Source: CAZUGA01 sp964619885
GTDB lineage: Bacteria > Pseudomonadota > Gammaproteobacteria > Methylococcales > UBA1147
Assembly: GCA_964619885.1 (NCBI GenBank)
Contig: CAZUGA010000027.1
Location: 1 to 61,456 of the forward strand
Length of the DNA: 61,456 nucleotides
Reading direction: 5' to 3'
The notes beneath the pieces were generated by a model. The model worked only from the letters and a program-made list of their open reading frames with translations, was not told the DNA's origin and made no database searches. Shown here one piece after another: positions 9,076 through 17,603 of the stretch. Both the position numbers and the translations under genes were made by a program. Numbering within the stretch: the first letter of the stretch is position 1; every line of letters begins with the position of its first letter.

Positions 9076-9265
9076 CCCTCACTAGTCTCTGAACGTTTAA
9101 CAAAAAAAGGGCATTCTGATGAGAAATGCGAACTCACGCAACGGTTCAAAATAACTACCTTTTTCGAGTTATAAACGGCATGAAAGGCTTCATCTTTTCA
9201 ATAAGGCAAGGCAATGCATTCCAAAACGACTTAATCCGAATAATTAGTCCGCTACAGAGAACGGT

Positions 9266-9868
9266 ATGCAAAAACAATTTATAGCGAAAGCGTTAATATC
9301 GCTGATAACATTATTCATCATTGCGGTGTTTTGGCCTCCGGTGTTATGGGGGTTGCTTGTAGTTTTACCGATTGTTGTTCTGGGTATTTACGATGTGGTT
9401 CAGACCCGGCACACAATTTGGCGTAATTTTCCAGTTCTGGGCCGGGGCCTACTGGAATTGATTCGCCCGATGATAAGACAATATTTCATCGAATCGGATA
9501 TCAGTGGCGTACCCGTCAACCGGGTATTCCGTTCGGTCGTGTATCAGCGGGCTAAAGGTTCAATGGACACGGTTCCTTATGGAACGAAATTTGATGTGTA
9601 CCGTGTCGGCTATGAATGGATCGGTCACTCGTTGGCCGCTGAAGATCCTGGGCAAATTGAATCCGATCCGCGCATATTCATCGGTGGAAATGACTGCAGA
9701 CACCCGTACAATGCCAGTATTCTTAACATCTCGGCAATGAGCTTTGGTGCTTTAAGTCAAAACGCCGTTCATCTTGAATTCTATGAGCCCCCGAGAATAC
9801 GATTGCTCTTGAATTACAATATGCTATATAGTTTTGACTCCGAATTGGATGTTTCTTTCCAAAGATGA
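9266..9868 (+). pseudogene. Truncated glutamate-synthase-like FMN-binding domain protein
   Basis: The first ~165 residues match the N-terminal part of the membrane-anchored GltB2-like FMN-binding glutamate synthase family: two hydrophobic segments, then YQRAKGSMDTVPYGT, VYRVGYEWIGHSL and the start of the FMN domain (SILNISAMSFGALSQNAV). The family is about 500 residues or more, but homology stops near 9765 and the remaining ~35 residues are unrelated low-complexity sequence up to the stop. The catalytic FMN barrel is missing, so the product cannot be functional. No IS end is recognisable at the break point. I read this as a gene remnant left by a deletion or rearrangement. Confidence 0.75.
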
Positions 9869-10325
9869 CATCCTATTTGCAACACCTAGAAGCCAAATAG
9901 TAACCATGCCGTAGGCAATACAAGGGGCATAGTCGATTTCTATCCGGGAACCTACTTCAACGCGCGGGGTAAATCGTAGAAACTCTCACCTGTCTAACCC
10001 GGTCATGCCGATTTTGAGCTACTTCCAAAGTATACGAAATAAGTCTGTTCATTTATTAGGTCGTATTCTTCCGCGTAACCTTGCGCCTGTTATGGTGTGC
10101 CGGTTCAACTGTTCGAGACGCAATTGAAGGCAGAATACGGATGCAGCCAAAATATGGCGGCACTGGCCCGCGTTTTTCACCGGAATGACAATTCCTCGTT
10201 TTATTTTGGTCCCACATCATTGGTTCCTGGTGCAGTTTTCGGCATTAAAAATCATATTTCAATGACTACTGGCTCAGCTGCCAAGCATAGGCGGATAATA
10301 TGAACGTAACAACTGCTGCAATGAT
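9869..10325. other. Intergenic stretch without a recognisable gene
   Basis: 457 bp between the truncated glutamate-synthase-like gene and the Crp/Fnr gene. A 68-codon frame at 10097-10303 has no family resemblance that I can see and no ribosome binding site. The sequence looks like debris from the rearrangement that cut the upstream gene. I see no transposase motif or clear inverted repeat. Confidence 0.4.
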
Positions 10326-11093
10326 TTAAGAAGCCTTGTTTCTATTTACTGCGTGTTCTATCGCTTCTCCGGCATAAGCTTTCAATGCCTCAAGTTCATT
10401 GACCTCTGTATGGAATTTCTGTCGGTGCAAAATACCTTGCTTGCGCCAGTGTTGGAGATGCCGGTTCACGACCTGCCGCACCGAACCCACCATTCGTGCC
10501 AAGGCTTCATCGTGCAGATCGTGGATCAGGTTGAGATGGTGTTCGCCGTCGGCGGACTGTGAGTGATCAGGAGCTACGTGGCGTAATATAAGGCGGGCCA
10601 GTCGCGTTATGGTATCGTGCAACGCTAGGTCAGTAGCCAAATCTTCCATTTTGCGCATCTGCTCGCCCAGGTAAGGCAGGAAATTGCGGTTAAATTCCGG
10701 GTGTTGCTCGATCCAGTTACGGGCAGCCTTTATTGGCACGGAAATTAACGCTACGTCATCCAGGGCCACAGGTGTTATTTCATGTGGTTGCGTGTTCAAC
10801 AGAGTTACCATATCGATACCGTCACCCGGACCTAAAATCGACAGAGTAATGCTTCTACCAGAATCTAGGTTAGTGCGCATGGTTTCAATGCGGCCTTCGA
10901 TGAGCAAATAAAAGCGCTGCTGGAATATCTTCGGATCCAGATGCACTCCACGCCGCCAAGTGTCACGCTGGAATAACGATAACATGTCATCGAGTAAATT
11001 TCCGTCCAGTCCGAAGAAAAGCGGTGACAGGGACAATACTGCTTTACAATGATTATAATAAACCGGATCCCTTTTCACTGTGGGTGTATCCAA
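10326..11093 (-). CDS. Crp/Fnr-family transcriptional regulator
   Basis: A 255-residue regulator with an N-terminal cyclic-nucleotide-type beta barrel (about 25-125; FYLLIEGRIE, ILGPGDGIDMVTLL), a dimerisation helix and a C-terminal winged helix-turn-helix (DEALARMVGSVRQVVNRHLQHWRKQG, 195-220). Only one cysteine (Cys16) is present, so it has no FNR iron-sulfur cluster. The effector may be a nucleotide, haem or another small ligand. It lies downstream of the TauE permease gene on the same strand and about 2.7 kb from the NO reductase, which makes a DNR/NnrR-like NO role possible but unproven. A 17-bp palindrome at 11291-11307 upstream is a candidate operator. Confidence 0.9.
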   Translation of the reverse strand: MDTPTVKRDPVYYNHCKAVLSLSPLFFGLDGNLLDDMLSLFQRDTWRRGVHLDPKIFQQRFYLLIEGRIETMRTNLDSGRSITLSILGPGDGIDMVTLLNTQPHEITPVALDDVALISVPIKAARNWIEQHPEFNRNFLPYLGEQMRKMEDLATDLALHDTITRLARLILRHVAPDHSQSADGEHHLNLIHDLHDEALARMVGSVRQVVNRHLQHWRKQGILHRQKFHTEVNELEALKAYAGEAIEHAVNRNKAS

Positions 11094-11290
11094 TCAGTTG
11101 CCGGGGATAAAAACTGCTGCTGCATCAGTTTTTTCATTAGGGAATCGCACTGCCTTGGTTGCGGCGGAGAAATATTTGCTAACAGACGTTAGTTTAACGC
11201 CTATTAGCCGAGGCGGACTACTCCCCTAGGATCGCCTTTTTGCCGCCGTTGTCTGTTTCGCAAACAGGGCTAAGATTCGGATTGTGCTTG

Positions 11291-11307
11291 ATCTGAATGA
11301 ATCAGAT
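11291..11307. promoter_or_regulatory. 17-bp palindrome upstream of the Crp/Fnr gene
   Basis: ATCTGA-atgaa-TCAGAT is a perfect 6-bp inverted repeat with a 5-bp spacer, in the 238-bp gap between the TauE gene and the regulator gene, both on the minus strand. Its length suits a dimeric regulator, but the half sites are not the classical FNR TTGAT. It may be an autoregulatory operator (inference). A second small inverted repeat (CTGAG...CTCAG, about 11320-11335) overlaps the 3' end of the TauE gene. Confidence 0.35.
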
Positions 11308-11331
11308 ATCTCCTACAATCTGAGTATAATC

Positions 11332-12117
11332 TCAGAAATCGACCTTATCAACAAACATTACCACCGCAACAACAATTACGAAAATGGCGAAAAATTTCTG
11401 CACCCATTCAGCCGACAGATGTTGTACAACGGCCATGCCCACATTCAGACCAAGCACACCACCAATGGCAAATTCGATACCTTCATGGATATTTAAAGAC
11501 GGATTCTGAGTAAAATGCGACACCGCACCAGCGGTCGATATGATAAAAATTGCTACTAATGAAGTTGCAACCGCTTTCTGTATGTTCAACCCTGCGGCCA
11601 TCAGCGCCGGTACAATTAAAAAGCCTCCCCCAACACCAAGAAATCCAGAGAAAAAACCGGCCGCAATACCACCACCAATCAACACCTTGTCGGATCTTTC
11701 TTTAAATTCCGATGAGGAAATTTCCGTAACGCAGGACGCTTCACGTTTTTTCGATACCTTCAACCACATCCGAATTCCGATTACTAACATCAACAGCGAG
11801 AAAAGGATCAGTAGCACGGTTGGTGAAAAATAGCTGCCGATCTTTGTACCAACCGGGGCGAATGCGATGCCGGGAACCGATAGAATCAGTCCTGCCTTCC
11901 AATCAAGATTGGTATCGCGGCTGATGAATTTTTGGAGGCTGCCAAAGAGTGTGGTGACTGCAACAGAGAAGAGCGAAATAGCAATCGCGTCATGCATCGA
12001 GGTTTTCAGACTATAAACCAAAATAGGTACCGCCAGAATAGATCCGCCACTGCCGGTTAATCCCAAAGCCAGACCGGACAGGCTTCCCCAAAGCATAACC
12101 TGGTATATCTCCCACAC
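11332..12117 (-). CDS. TauE/SafE-family membrane permease
   Basis: A 261-residue membrane protein of the TauE/SafE (sulfite/sulfoacetate exporter-like) family. Both family repeats begin with their typical glycine-rich helix: LALGLTGSGGSILAVP near the N-terminus and GFFSGFLGVGGGFLIVPAL in the middle. I choose GTG 12117 as the start because a strong GGGAGGT ribosome binding site lies six bases upstream (12123-12129). The frame continues upstream to 12255, but that extension is polar and Cys/Arg-rich. The family exports small oxyanions or organic sulfonates; the substrate cannot be told here. Confidence 0.85.
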   Translation of the reverse strand: MWEIYQVMLWGSLSGLALGLTGSGGSILAVPILVYSLKTSMHDAIAISLFSVAVTTLFGSLQKFISRDTNLDWKAGLILSVPGIAFAPVGTKIGSYFSPTVLLILFSLLMLVIGIRMWLKVSKKREASCVTEISSSEFKERSDKVLIGGGIAAGFFSGFLGVGGGFLIVPALMAAGLNIQKAVATSLVAIFIISTAGAVSHFTQNPSLNIHEGIEFAIGGVLGLNVGMAVVQHLSAEWVQKFFAIFVIVVAVVMFVDKVDF

Positions 12118-12513
12118 AGTGTACCTCCCGCTTTCAGTTGTGATACAACAAAGTGACCAGAAAAATAGCGCAAAATTGCAACTGACAGTTCGCCGACACG
12201 GTAGGAATCCGAACACCAATTCAAACCGATGAGATACGAAATCTATACTGCGCACTCTTTATTCGCTATTCATGAAAGGCCGCCCGTGTATCGACAGCCG
12301 GCAGTCTGGTTCTTGGGTTTCAGTTCAATTAACCAACTCTCTGTCACCTAGGTTGCATTCATGTTGGATTTATTGGGGTATTCTAACACTAGGGTTTAAA
12401 AGCCATTCGAGGGTATGGGATGCGTTATCGCAACCCATTATCGAAACCGCCAATGAGACGGTTTCACCGGACAAAGATCTAATACAATCAAGAAAATGAA
12501 GGAGTTTATTCGC
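12118..12513. other. Divergent intergenic region between the TauE and YfdX genes
   Basis: 396 bp holding the ribosome binding site of the minus-strand TauE gene (12123-12129) and, at its other end, the GGAG (12501-12504) of the YfdX gene. Promoters for both divergent genes are expected here, but I cannot pick convincing -35/-10 pairs. A 75-codon frame (12272-12499) has no recognisable homology and is probably spurious. Confidence 0.4.
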
Positions 12514-13443
12514 ATGAAAAAATCACAATTAACAAAAAACGTTAACCTGTTGTTAGTTGCCTTGGCGTTGATTATGTCGCCTCTACATACTTGGGCGGCC
12601 AACCCAAAAACACATAACCAGTCAACCATCGTAAAAACTAAAGGCCAGGGACAAGCTGAAGCGAAAAGGCACGAAGCTTTGGCCGAAAAACGAAAAGAAA
12701 TTATTGAAGAAGCGGTCGATGCCGCAAAAGCCACCCAAAAGGCCTTAAATGCCCTAGACAATGATCAGCCCAAACAGGCATTGGCTGCATTGCGCGTCGC
12801 TTCGGGAAACCTTGATCTGCTGCTGGCGCGCGACCCGGATCTCGGTTTGATTCCGATAGACGTCCAGGCACAGGTTTTTGAAACCAATGCAGACTTATCG
12901 ACGCTTAAGCTATTGGAGGACGAACTGGAGGAATTTGTCGATGATCATCGTTATTATGAAGCACGCGCCCTATTGAACAGTCTTGCCGATGAAATCCGGA
13001 TTACACAGGTTCTCCTGCCGATGGCAGTTTATCCGGCCGCCATTGCGGAAAGTGTGAAGTTAATTGATGCGGGAAAAATCGATGAGGCAAAAAATTCACT
13101 ATACGGTGCGCTCGATACGTTGGTGATTGAACACGAAGTAATTCCATTGCCGGTGTTGCGCGCCGAAGCATTGTTAACAAAAGCCTTCCAGATCGAACAT
13201 AAATCGGACCTGTCCAAAAAGGAAACTCGCGACAAAATTGAAAATCTGGTCGCCAGAACCCTAACTGAACTCAAGATTGCCGAGTCGCTTGGATATGGCA
13301 GTAAAGACGACTATGGCGATTTGTACGACGGTATGGATGCGTTGAAAAAAGCGATCGGGACCGCTGGATTTAAAGGTAAATGGAAACAATTAAAAGAATC
13401 GATCACTCGATTTAAGAACAGGCTGGTTCATCCGGTAGAATAA
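12514..13443 (+). CDS. YfdX-family exported protein
   Basis: 309 residues from ATG 12514, chosen for its GGAG nine bases upstream (12501-12504); an in-frame ATG lies at 12496. A signal peptide (MKKSQLTKN...LHTWAANP, cut near residue 28) precedes an alpha-helical YfdX domain. Diagnostic segments are PIDVQAQVFETNADL, ARALLNSLADEIRI and LPMAVYPAAIAES. YfdX of enterobacteria is about 210 residues and is linked to acid and multidrug stress; this homologue has a longer C-terminus. It is periplasmic by prediction. A strong hairpin follows (13453-13493), which suggests a monocistronic transcript. Confidence 0.8.
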   Translation: MKKSQLTKNVNLLLVALALIMSPLHTWAANPKTHNQSTIVKTKGQGQAEAKRHEALAEKRKEIIEEAVDAAKATQKALNALDNDQPKQALAALRVASGNLDLLLARDPDLGLIPIDVQAQVFETNADLSTLKLLEDELEEFVDDHRYYEARALLNSLADEIRITQVLLPMAVYPAAIAESVKLIDAGKIDEAKNSLYGALDTLVIEHEVIPLPVLRAEALLTKAFQIEHKSDLSKKETRDKIENLVARTLTELKIAESLGYGSKDDYGDLYDGMDALKKAIGTAGFKGKWKQLKESITRFKNRLVHPVE

Positions 13444-13452
13444 GCTGTAACG

Positions 13453-13493
13453 CCCCGCGTTCTGAGTACAGAGGAGTATGAGAGAACGCGGGG
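13453..13493 (+). terminator. Hairpin after the YfdX gene
   Basis: A perfect 11-bp inverted repeat, CCCCGCGTTCT (13453-13463) and AGAACGCGGGG (13483-13493), with a 19-nt loop, 10 bases after the YfdX stop. It is GC-rich like an intrinsic terminator stem but is not followed by a T-run, so it may instead stabilise the mRNA 3' end. Confidence 0.55.
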
Positions 13494-13673
13494 ATACCGC
13501 TTCAAAGCAAAGTCAGTCAGTATCTTAACGGCCTATAACAGTTTCTTAGTGTGTTGCCATTGGGCGTTAAAGATAGCGCATCTATCGGTCAGTAAGATAG
13601 CCCGTATACCTCACAAGAGGGCAAGATGGTCGCGCAGAGATTTGTTTTCATAAGGCGTTTACTGATCAAGCGG

Positions 13674-13692
13674 AATAATGTCCAGCATTATT
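13674..13692. promoter_or_regulatory. Inverted repeat upstream of the NO reductase gene
   Basis: AATAATG-tccag-CATTATT, a perfect 7-bp inverted repeat with a 5-bp spacer, centred about 75 bp before the original NO reductase start at 13757. The position suits an operator. The sequence is not a classical FNR/DNR site and I cannot assign it to NsrR or NorR by eye. Confidence 0.3.
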
Positions 13693-13756
13693 GCTCCATG
13701 TCAGATCTGCATTCTCAAAGATACTTTACGATGCAAAGCTTTGACGGGAGCCCAAA

Positions 13757-13843
13757 TTGAAAATATACAAAACAACATTTACGGTTAAAAGGCTTTGGCA
13801 GATATTGTCGCTAAGCTAAATCGTCTCGTTCACCTTCTTACTC
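13757..13843 (+). pseudogene. Original N-terminus of the NO reductase, cut by an in-frame TAA
   Basis: A TTG at 13757 with a good GGGAG ribosome binding site six bases upstream opens a frame in phase with the 746-codon gene that follows. The frame encodes MKIYKTTFTVKRLWQILSLS, then a TAA stop at 13817-13819, then IVSFTFLLLFSGQIYLKAPP. qNOR proteins start with exactly this layout: a short polar leader, a first transmembrane helix, then the GxxIYxxAPPIPE signature. The stop therefore falls inside helix 1. One base change from a Leu codon (TTA) would produce it. Confidence 0.7.
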
Positions 13844-16084
13844 TTGTTCAGTGGACAAATTTATCTTAAAGCCCCTCCAATTCCTGAGAGTATTGCAACA
13901 GCGGCGGGTGTCATTGTTTATACGCGTGATGATATAGAACGAGGTCAGAATATTTGGCAATCCCTTGGGGGTATGCAGCAGGGTTCGATATGGGGGCATG
14001 GGGGTTACCTGGCACCCGATTGGAGCGCGGATTGGTTACACCGTGAAGCTATAGCGTTGCTTGCGCTGATTCAAAAAGATGCAATCACGAGTGCATCGAT
14101 ATCTGACAAGCAACGGCTTGAAATGTATAAAGTCACGCTGCGCGAGGAAATACGTGAAAATACCTATGATCCTGACACCGGAGTCGTGACGATCAGCCCC
14201 AACCGTGCTCAGGCGATCAAATTAGTGGCGAAGCATTATATTAATATGTTCACGGCTAGCGATAAAAGCTCTCTAAAGTTGCGGAAAGATTATGCCTTTC
14301 CGCTAAACTCGGTGTTAAATGGCCAAGATGCACAAAAATTGACTGCATTCTTTTTTTGGTCTGCCTGGAGCGCTGTTACCAATCGTCCGAATGATGATAC
14401 CTCCTATACCAGTAATTGGCCGCACGATCCTCTCGTCGGGAATACGCCTAGCGCCAGCGTTTTTATGTGGAGCATTATTTCCATTTTGCTTTTACTTGCC
14501 GGAATTGGCGGGATTGTTTGGTATTACGCGCGCCAATTTGATGCCTGGCGATCAGATTTAGAACCGGAATCAGGTTATGCGCAATCCGATGTGATGAGCA
14601 CCGTGCAAAACACGCCGTCAATGCGGGCGACGGCTAAATATTTTTGGGTGGTAACAGCGCTTCTTGTTGTTCAGGTCTTGCTCGGCATCGTGACAGCCCA
14701 TTACGCTGTTGAGGGTCAAGGGCTCTATGGTTTACCCTTGGTGGATTACCTTCCTTATGCTGTAACGCGGACATGGCATACGCAACTTGCCATATTATGG
14801 ATAGCCACAGCCTGGTTGGCGACAGGGCTTTATATTGCGCCCATGCTTTCCGGGTATGAGCCAAAATATCAACGATTTGGCGTCAATTTTTTATTTTTTA
14901 GTTTATTAATTATCGTGGTGGGATCATTTGCAGGTGAGTGGCTGGCGATACACGGTTTTATTGATAATCTAAAAATAAACTTTTGGTTCGGACATCAAGG
15001 TTATGAATATGTTGAGTTGGGCCGGTTTTGGCAAATCTATCTTTTTATAGGTTTACTGCTGTGGGTTATCCTAGTTTTAAGAGGGCTATGGCCGGCATTG
15101 CAGGATAAAGCTTCTGGGTCTCTGGTGTTCTTGGTTGTTATCTCCACTATCTCGATTGGACTGCTCTACGGAGCAGGTCTCATGTGGGGTCAGCACACCC
15201 ACATTAGCATCATGGAATATTGGCGCTGGTGGGTTGTGCATCTGTGGGTTGAAGGTATTTTCGAAGTTTTTGCCACAGCGATCACGGCTACTTTATTTGT
15301 ACGCATGGGCTTGCTGAGAGTATCCGTCGCCACGACAATGATTCTATTTGCCACCATCATTTTCTTAGGTGGCGGTGTATTGGGGACCTTTCATCATTTA
15401 TATTGGAGCGGCACACCCATTTCGGTATTAGCGCTGGGTGCAACTTTTTCGGCACTCGAAGTTGTGCCGCTTATGGTCATTGGTTTCGAGGCCTACAACC
15501 GATCAAAAATAGAACACCAAAGGGTGTGGGAGAAAAACTATCATTGGCCTTTTATGTTTTTCGGTGCCGTGTTGGTTTGGAATCTGATTGGCGCCGGTCT
15601 GTTTGGATTTTTGATTAATCCGCCCATTGCGCTCTATTATATGCAGGGTCTCAATACGACTGCGAATCATGGTCATGCTGCATTGTTTGGTGTTTATGGA
15701 ATTCTGGGTTTGGGATTAACATTGTATTGTTTGCGCGGATTGACCGATGTTAATCAATGGAATCCAAAACTTCTTAAAATCTCATTCTGGAGCTTAAACA
15801 TTGGCCTGGCAATGATGACGTTTTTATCCCTTCTACCCCAAGGTCTTTGGCAAACTTATGCCAGTGTAAAACATTATTACGCATTCGCCCGATCGGCTGA
15901 GTTTGTCCATAGTGCTGTGATGGAAGGGCTGGTGTGGGCGCGTGTTCCCGGCGATATTGTCTTCGCAATCGGTGTATTCGCGTTTGCGGCGTTCGTTTAT
16001 CAGGCGTTTAAAAATAAATCAATAGAGGGATATTCGGCAGATCGGTCTGATGCCTATCAACTAAGAGTTTCTGATGAACCATGA
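13844..16084 (+). CDS. norB: Quinol-dependent nitric oxide reductase (qNOR), N-terminal helix interrupted
   Basis: 746 codons of a NorB/NorZ-type haem-copper oxidase that reduces 2 NO to N2O using quinol. Visible hallmarks: YLKAPPIPES, GQNIWQSLGGMQQGSIWGHG, APDWSADWLHRE, then 12 or more helices with GQHTHISIMEYWRWW, GTFHHLYW and NHGHAALFG carrying metal-ligand histidines. The Glu of VVHLWVEGIFEVF is also present. The open frame starts at a TTG with no ribosome binding site, while the natural start at 13757 is cut off by a TAA at codon 21. Everything downstream is intact, so the lesion is either recent, tolerated by reinitiation or readthrough, or a sequencing error. Without helix 1 membrane insertion would probably fail. 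Confidence 0.88.
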   Translation: MFSGQIYLKAPPIPESIATAAGVIVYTRDDIERGQNIWQSLGGMQQGSIWGHGGYLAPDWSADWLHREAIALLALIQKDAITSASISDKQRLEMYKVTLREEIRENTYDPDTGVVTISPNRAQAIKLVAKHYINMFTASDKSSLKLRKDYAFPLNSVLNGQDAQKLTAFFFWSAWSAVTNRPNDDTSYTSNWPHDPLVGNTPSASVFMWSIISILLLLAGIGGIVWYYARQFDAWRSDLEPESGYAQSDVMSTVQNTPSMRATAKYFWVVTALLVVQVLLGIVTAHYAVEGQGLYGLPLVDYLPYAVTRTWHTQLAILWIATAWLATGLYIAPMLSGYEPKYQRFGVNFLFFSLLIIVVGSFAGEWLAIHGFIDNLKINFWFGHQGYEYVELGRFWQIYLFIGLLLWVILVLRGLWPALQDKASGSLVFLVVISTISIGLLYGAGLMWGQHTHISIMEYWRWWVVHLWVEGIFEVFATAITATLFVRMGLLRVSVATTMILFATIIFLGGGVLGTFHHLYWSGTPISVLALGATFSALEVVPLMVIGFEAYNRSKIEHQRVWEKNYHWPFMFFGAVLVWNLIGAGLFGFLINPPIALYYMQGLNTTANHGHAALFGVYGILGLGLTLYCLRGLTDVNQWNPKLLKISFWSLNIGLAMMTFLSLLPQGLWQTYASVKHYYAFARSAEFVHSAVMEGLVWARVPGDIVFAIGVFAFAAFVYQAFKNKSIEGYSADRSDAYQLRVSDEP

Positions 16085-16162
16085 ACCCTGCGGAAAACGT
16101 TGCTAACGTGTAGTGAAGAAATATGAAGCCCTTTTTTGTTCTGACTATGCCAGCTTAAGGTA

Positions 16163-17521
16163 ATGAAAATTTTGATCCTCGGGGTGGGGCGAACCGGTTC
16201 CTCGGTTGCCGCCGCACTATCCAGAGAACAAAATGATATCGTTGTCATCGACAAAAACGCCGATATCTTGCGTGATTTACGTGATCGCCTGGATATTGGC
16301 GGGGTTGTCGGTAATGCCGTCCACCCGACGACATTGCGGCGGGCCAATGCCGCTGAAGCGGATATGGTCATTGCGGTAACCGATCAAGATGAAACCAATC
16401 TACTGGCCTGTCAGATAATCGATACGCTGTTCGGTACTGCTAAAAAAATTGCACGTGTACGGGCGCCTGATTTTCTGAATAATATGGAGCTTTTTTCTAA
16501 CGAGGGAATTCCGGTGGACGTGGTGATTTCCCCCGAGCAGATCGTGATGGAATCTATTATGCATCTTATGGAGTACCCCGGTGCATTGTATGTATCGGAC
16601 TTCGCGAATGGAAAAGTACGCCTTGTCTCGGTTTTGGTCGCCAGTCAGGGATTGCTGGTGAACAAGCGGATTAAGCAAGTGCGCGAGTTACTGAGCGGCC
16701 TAAAAATACGAATTGTCGCAATATTTCGAACCGGTGGCGCGATTATACCCAACGGTAGCACAGTGATACATGACGGTGACGAGGTATATTTTGTTGCACC
16801 GCGCGAAGATATTCAAGCCGTCATGAGCGCGATGCAAAAATTGGAACCTGGTTATAAACGTGTGATCATCGCCGGGGGTGGCCATATCGGTAAGCGCCTG
16901 GCCGGTGAACTGGAATACAAGTACCAAATTAAAATCATCGAAAAGGATCTGGATCGGGCCAAAAATGTTGCAAACGAACTCGAACGCTGCACCGTTATTT
17001 ACGGCGACTGCACGGACCAGGAACTGTTGCTGGACGAGCAGATAGATTCCACCGATCTGTTTTGCGCGATGACCAACGATGATGGAATTAATATCATCTC
17101 GGCCACCCTGGCCAAGCAATTGGGCGCTAAAAAGGTTATGTGCCTCCTTAATCACGCCGCTTACGAAAATCTTATCGATAAGAATATCATACATATAAGC
17201 ATTATTCCTGAATATGCTACTATCGGAAAAATTCTAAAACATGTACGCAAAGGAGACATGCAGCAGGTATACTCATTGCGGAGCGGTCGTGCGGAAGCTA
17301 TGGAAGTTATTGCACACTCCAAGCAAAAACAAAGCGTTGTCGGGCTCCGCGTCGATCAAGTGAAATTGCCGGAAGGGGTTATCATGGGCGCCTTGGTGCG
17401 GGACGATCAAATTCTAATGATCCACCGTGATACAGTTTTTCAGGAGGGCGACCATGTCGTGATGTTTTTGATGGAGAAAGAATTGATTCCAAGTGTAGAA
17501 CAATTATTCAAAGTTAAATAA
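16163..17521 (+). CDS. trkA: Trk potassium uptake regulatory protein TrkA
   Basis: A 452-residue cytoplasmic protein with two tandem RCK modules. Each has a Rossmann NAD(H)-binding fold (GVGRTGSS at residues 7-14; GGGHIGKR in the second half) followed by a TrkA-C domain. The length and duplicated layout are those of TrkA, which binds TrkH and gates K+ uptake according to NAD(H)/ATP state. TrkH follows 82 bases downstream on the same strand. A 10-bp AT-rich hairpin lies in that gap (17524-17546). Confidence 0.95.
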   Translation: MKILILGVGRTGSSVAAALSREQNDIVVIDKNADILRDLRDRLDIGGVVGNAVHPTTLRRANAAEADMVIAVTDQDETNLLACQIIDTLFGTAKKIARVRAPDFLNNMELFSNEGIPVDVVISPEQIVMESIMHLMEYPGALYVSDFANGKVRLVSVLVASQGLLVNKRIKQVRELLSGLKIRIVAIFRTGGAIIPNGSTVIHDGDEVYFVAPREDIQAVMSAMQKLEPGYKRVIIAGGGHIGKRLAGELEYKYQIKIIEKDLDRAKNVANELERCTVIYGDCTDQELLLDEQIDSTDLFCAMTNDDGINIISATLAKQLGAKKVMCLLNHAAYENLIDKNIIHISIIPEYATIGKILKHVRKGDMQQVYSLRSGRAEAMEVIAHSKQKQSVVGLRVDQVKLPEGVIMGALVRDDQILMIHRDTVFQEGDHVVMFLMEKELIPSVEQLFKVK

Positions 17522-17523
17522 TG

Positions 17524-17546
17524 TGTAACTAATCAGATTAGTTACA
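17524..17546 (+). other. Perfect hairpin between trkA and trkH
   Basis: TGTAACTAAT (17524-17533), a three-base loop, and ATTAGTTACA (17537-17546) form a perfect 10-bp stem starting three bases after the trkA stop. It is AT-rich and not followed by a T-run. It may act as a transcript-processing or attenuating element that sets the trkA:trkH ratio (inference). Confidence 0.4.
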
Positions 17547-17603
17547 GTGGATTTTAAGTTCGCTGAGTAGCTACAATAATGTTTAATCTGTAAACCGGTA
17601 GCT

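Noticed and set aside
10097..10303. 68-codon plus-strand frame in the debris before the Crp/Fnr gene
   Set aside because: No ribosome binding site, no family resemblance, no link to the truncated gene upstream.
12118..12255. Longer start of the TauE/SafE permease at 12255
   Set aside because: The extension is polar and Cys/Arg-rich, while GTG 12117 has a strong GGGAGGT and starts right before the first family helix.
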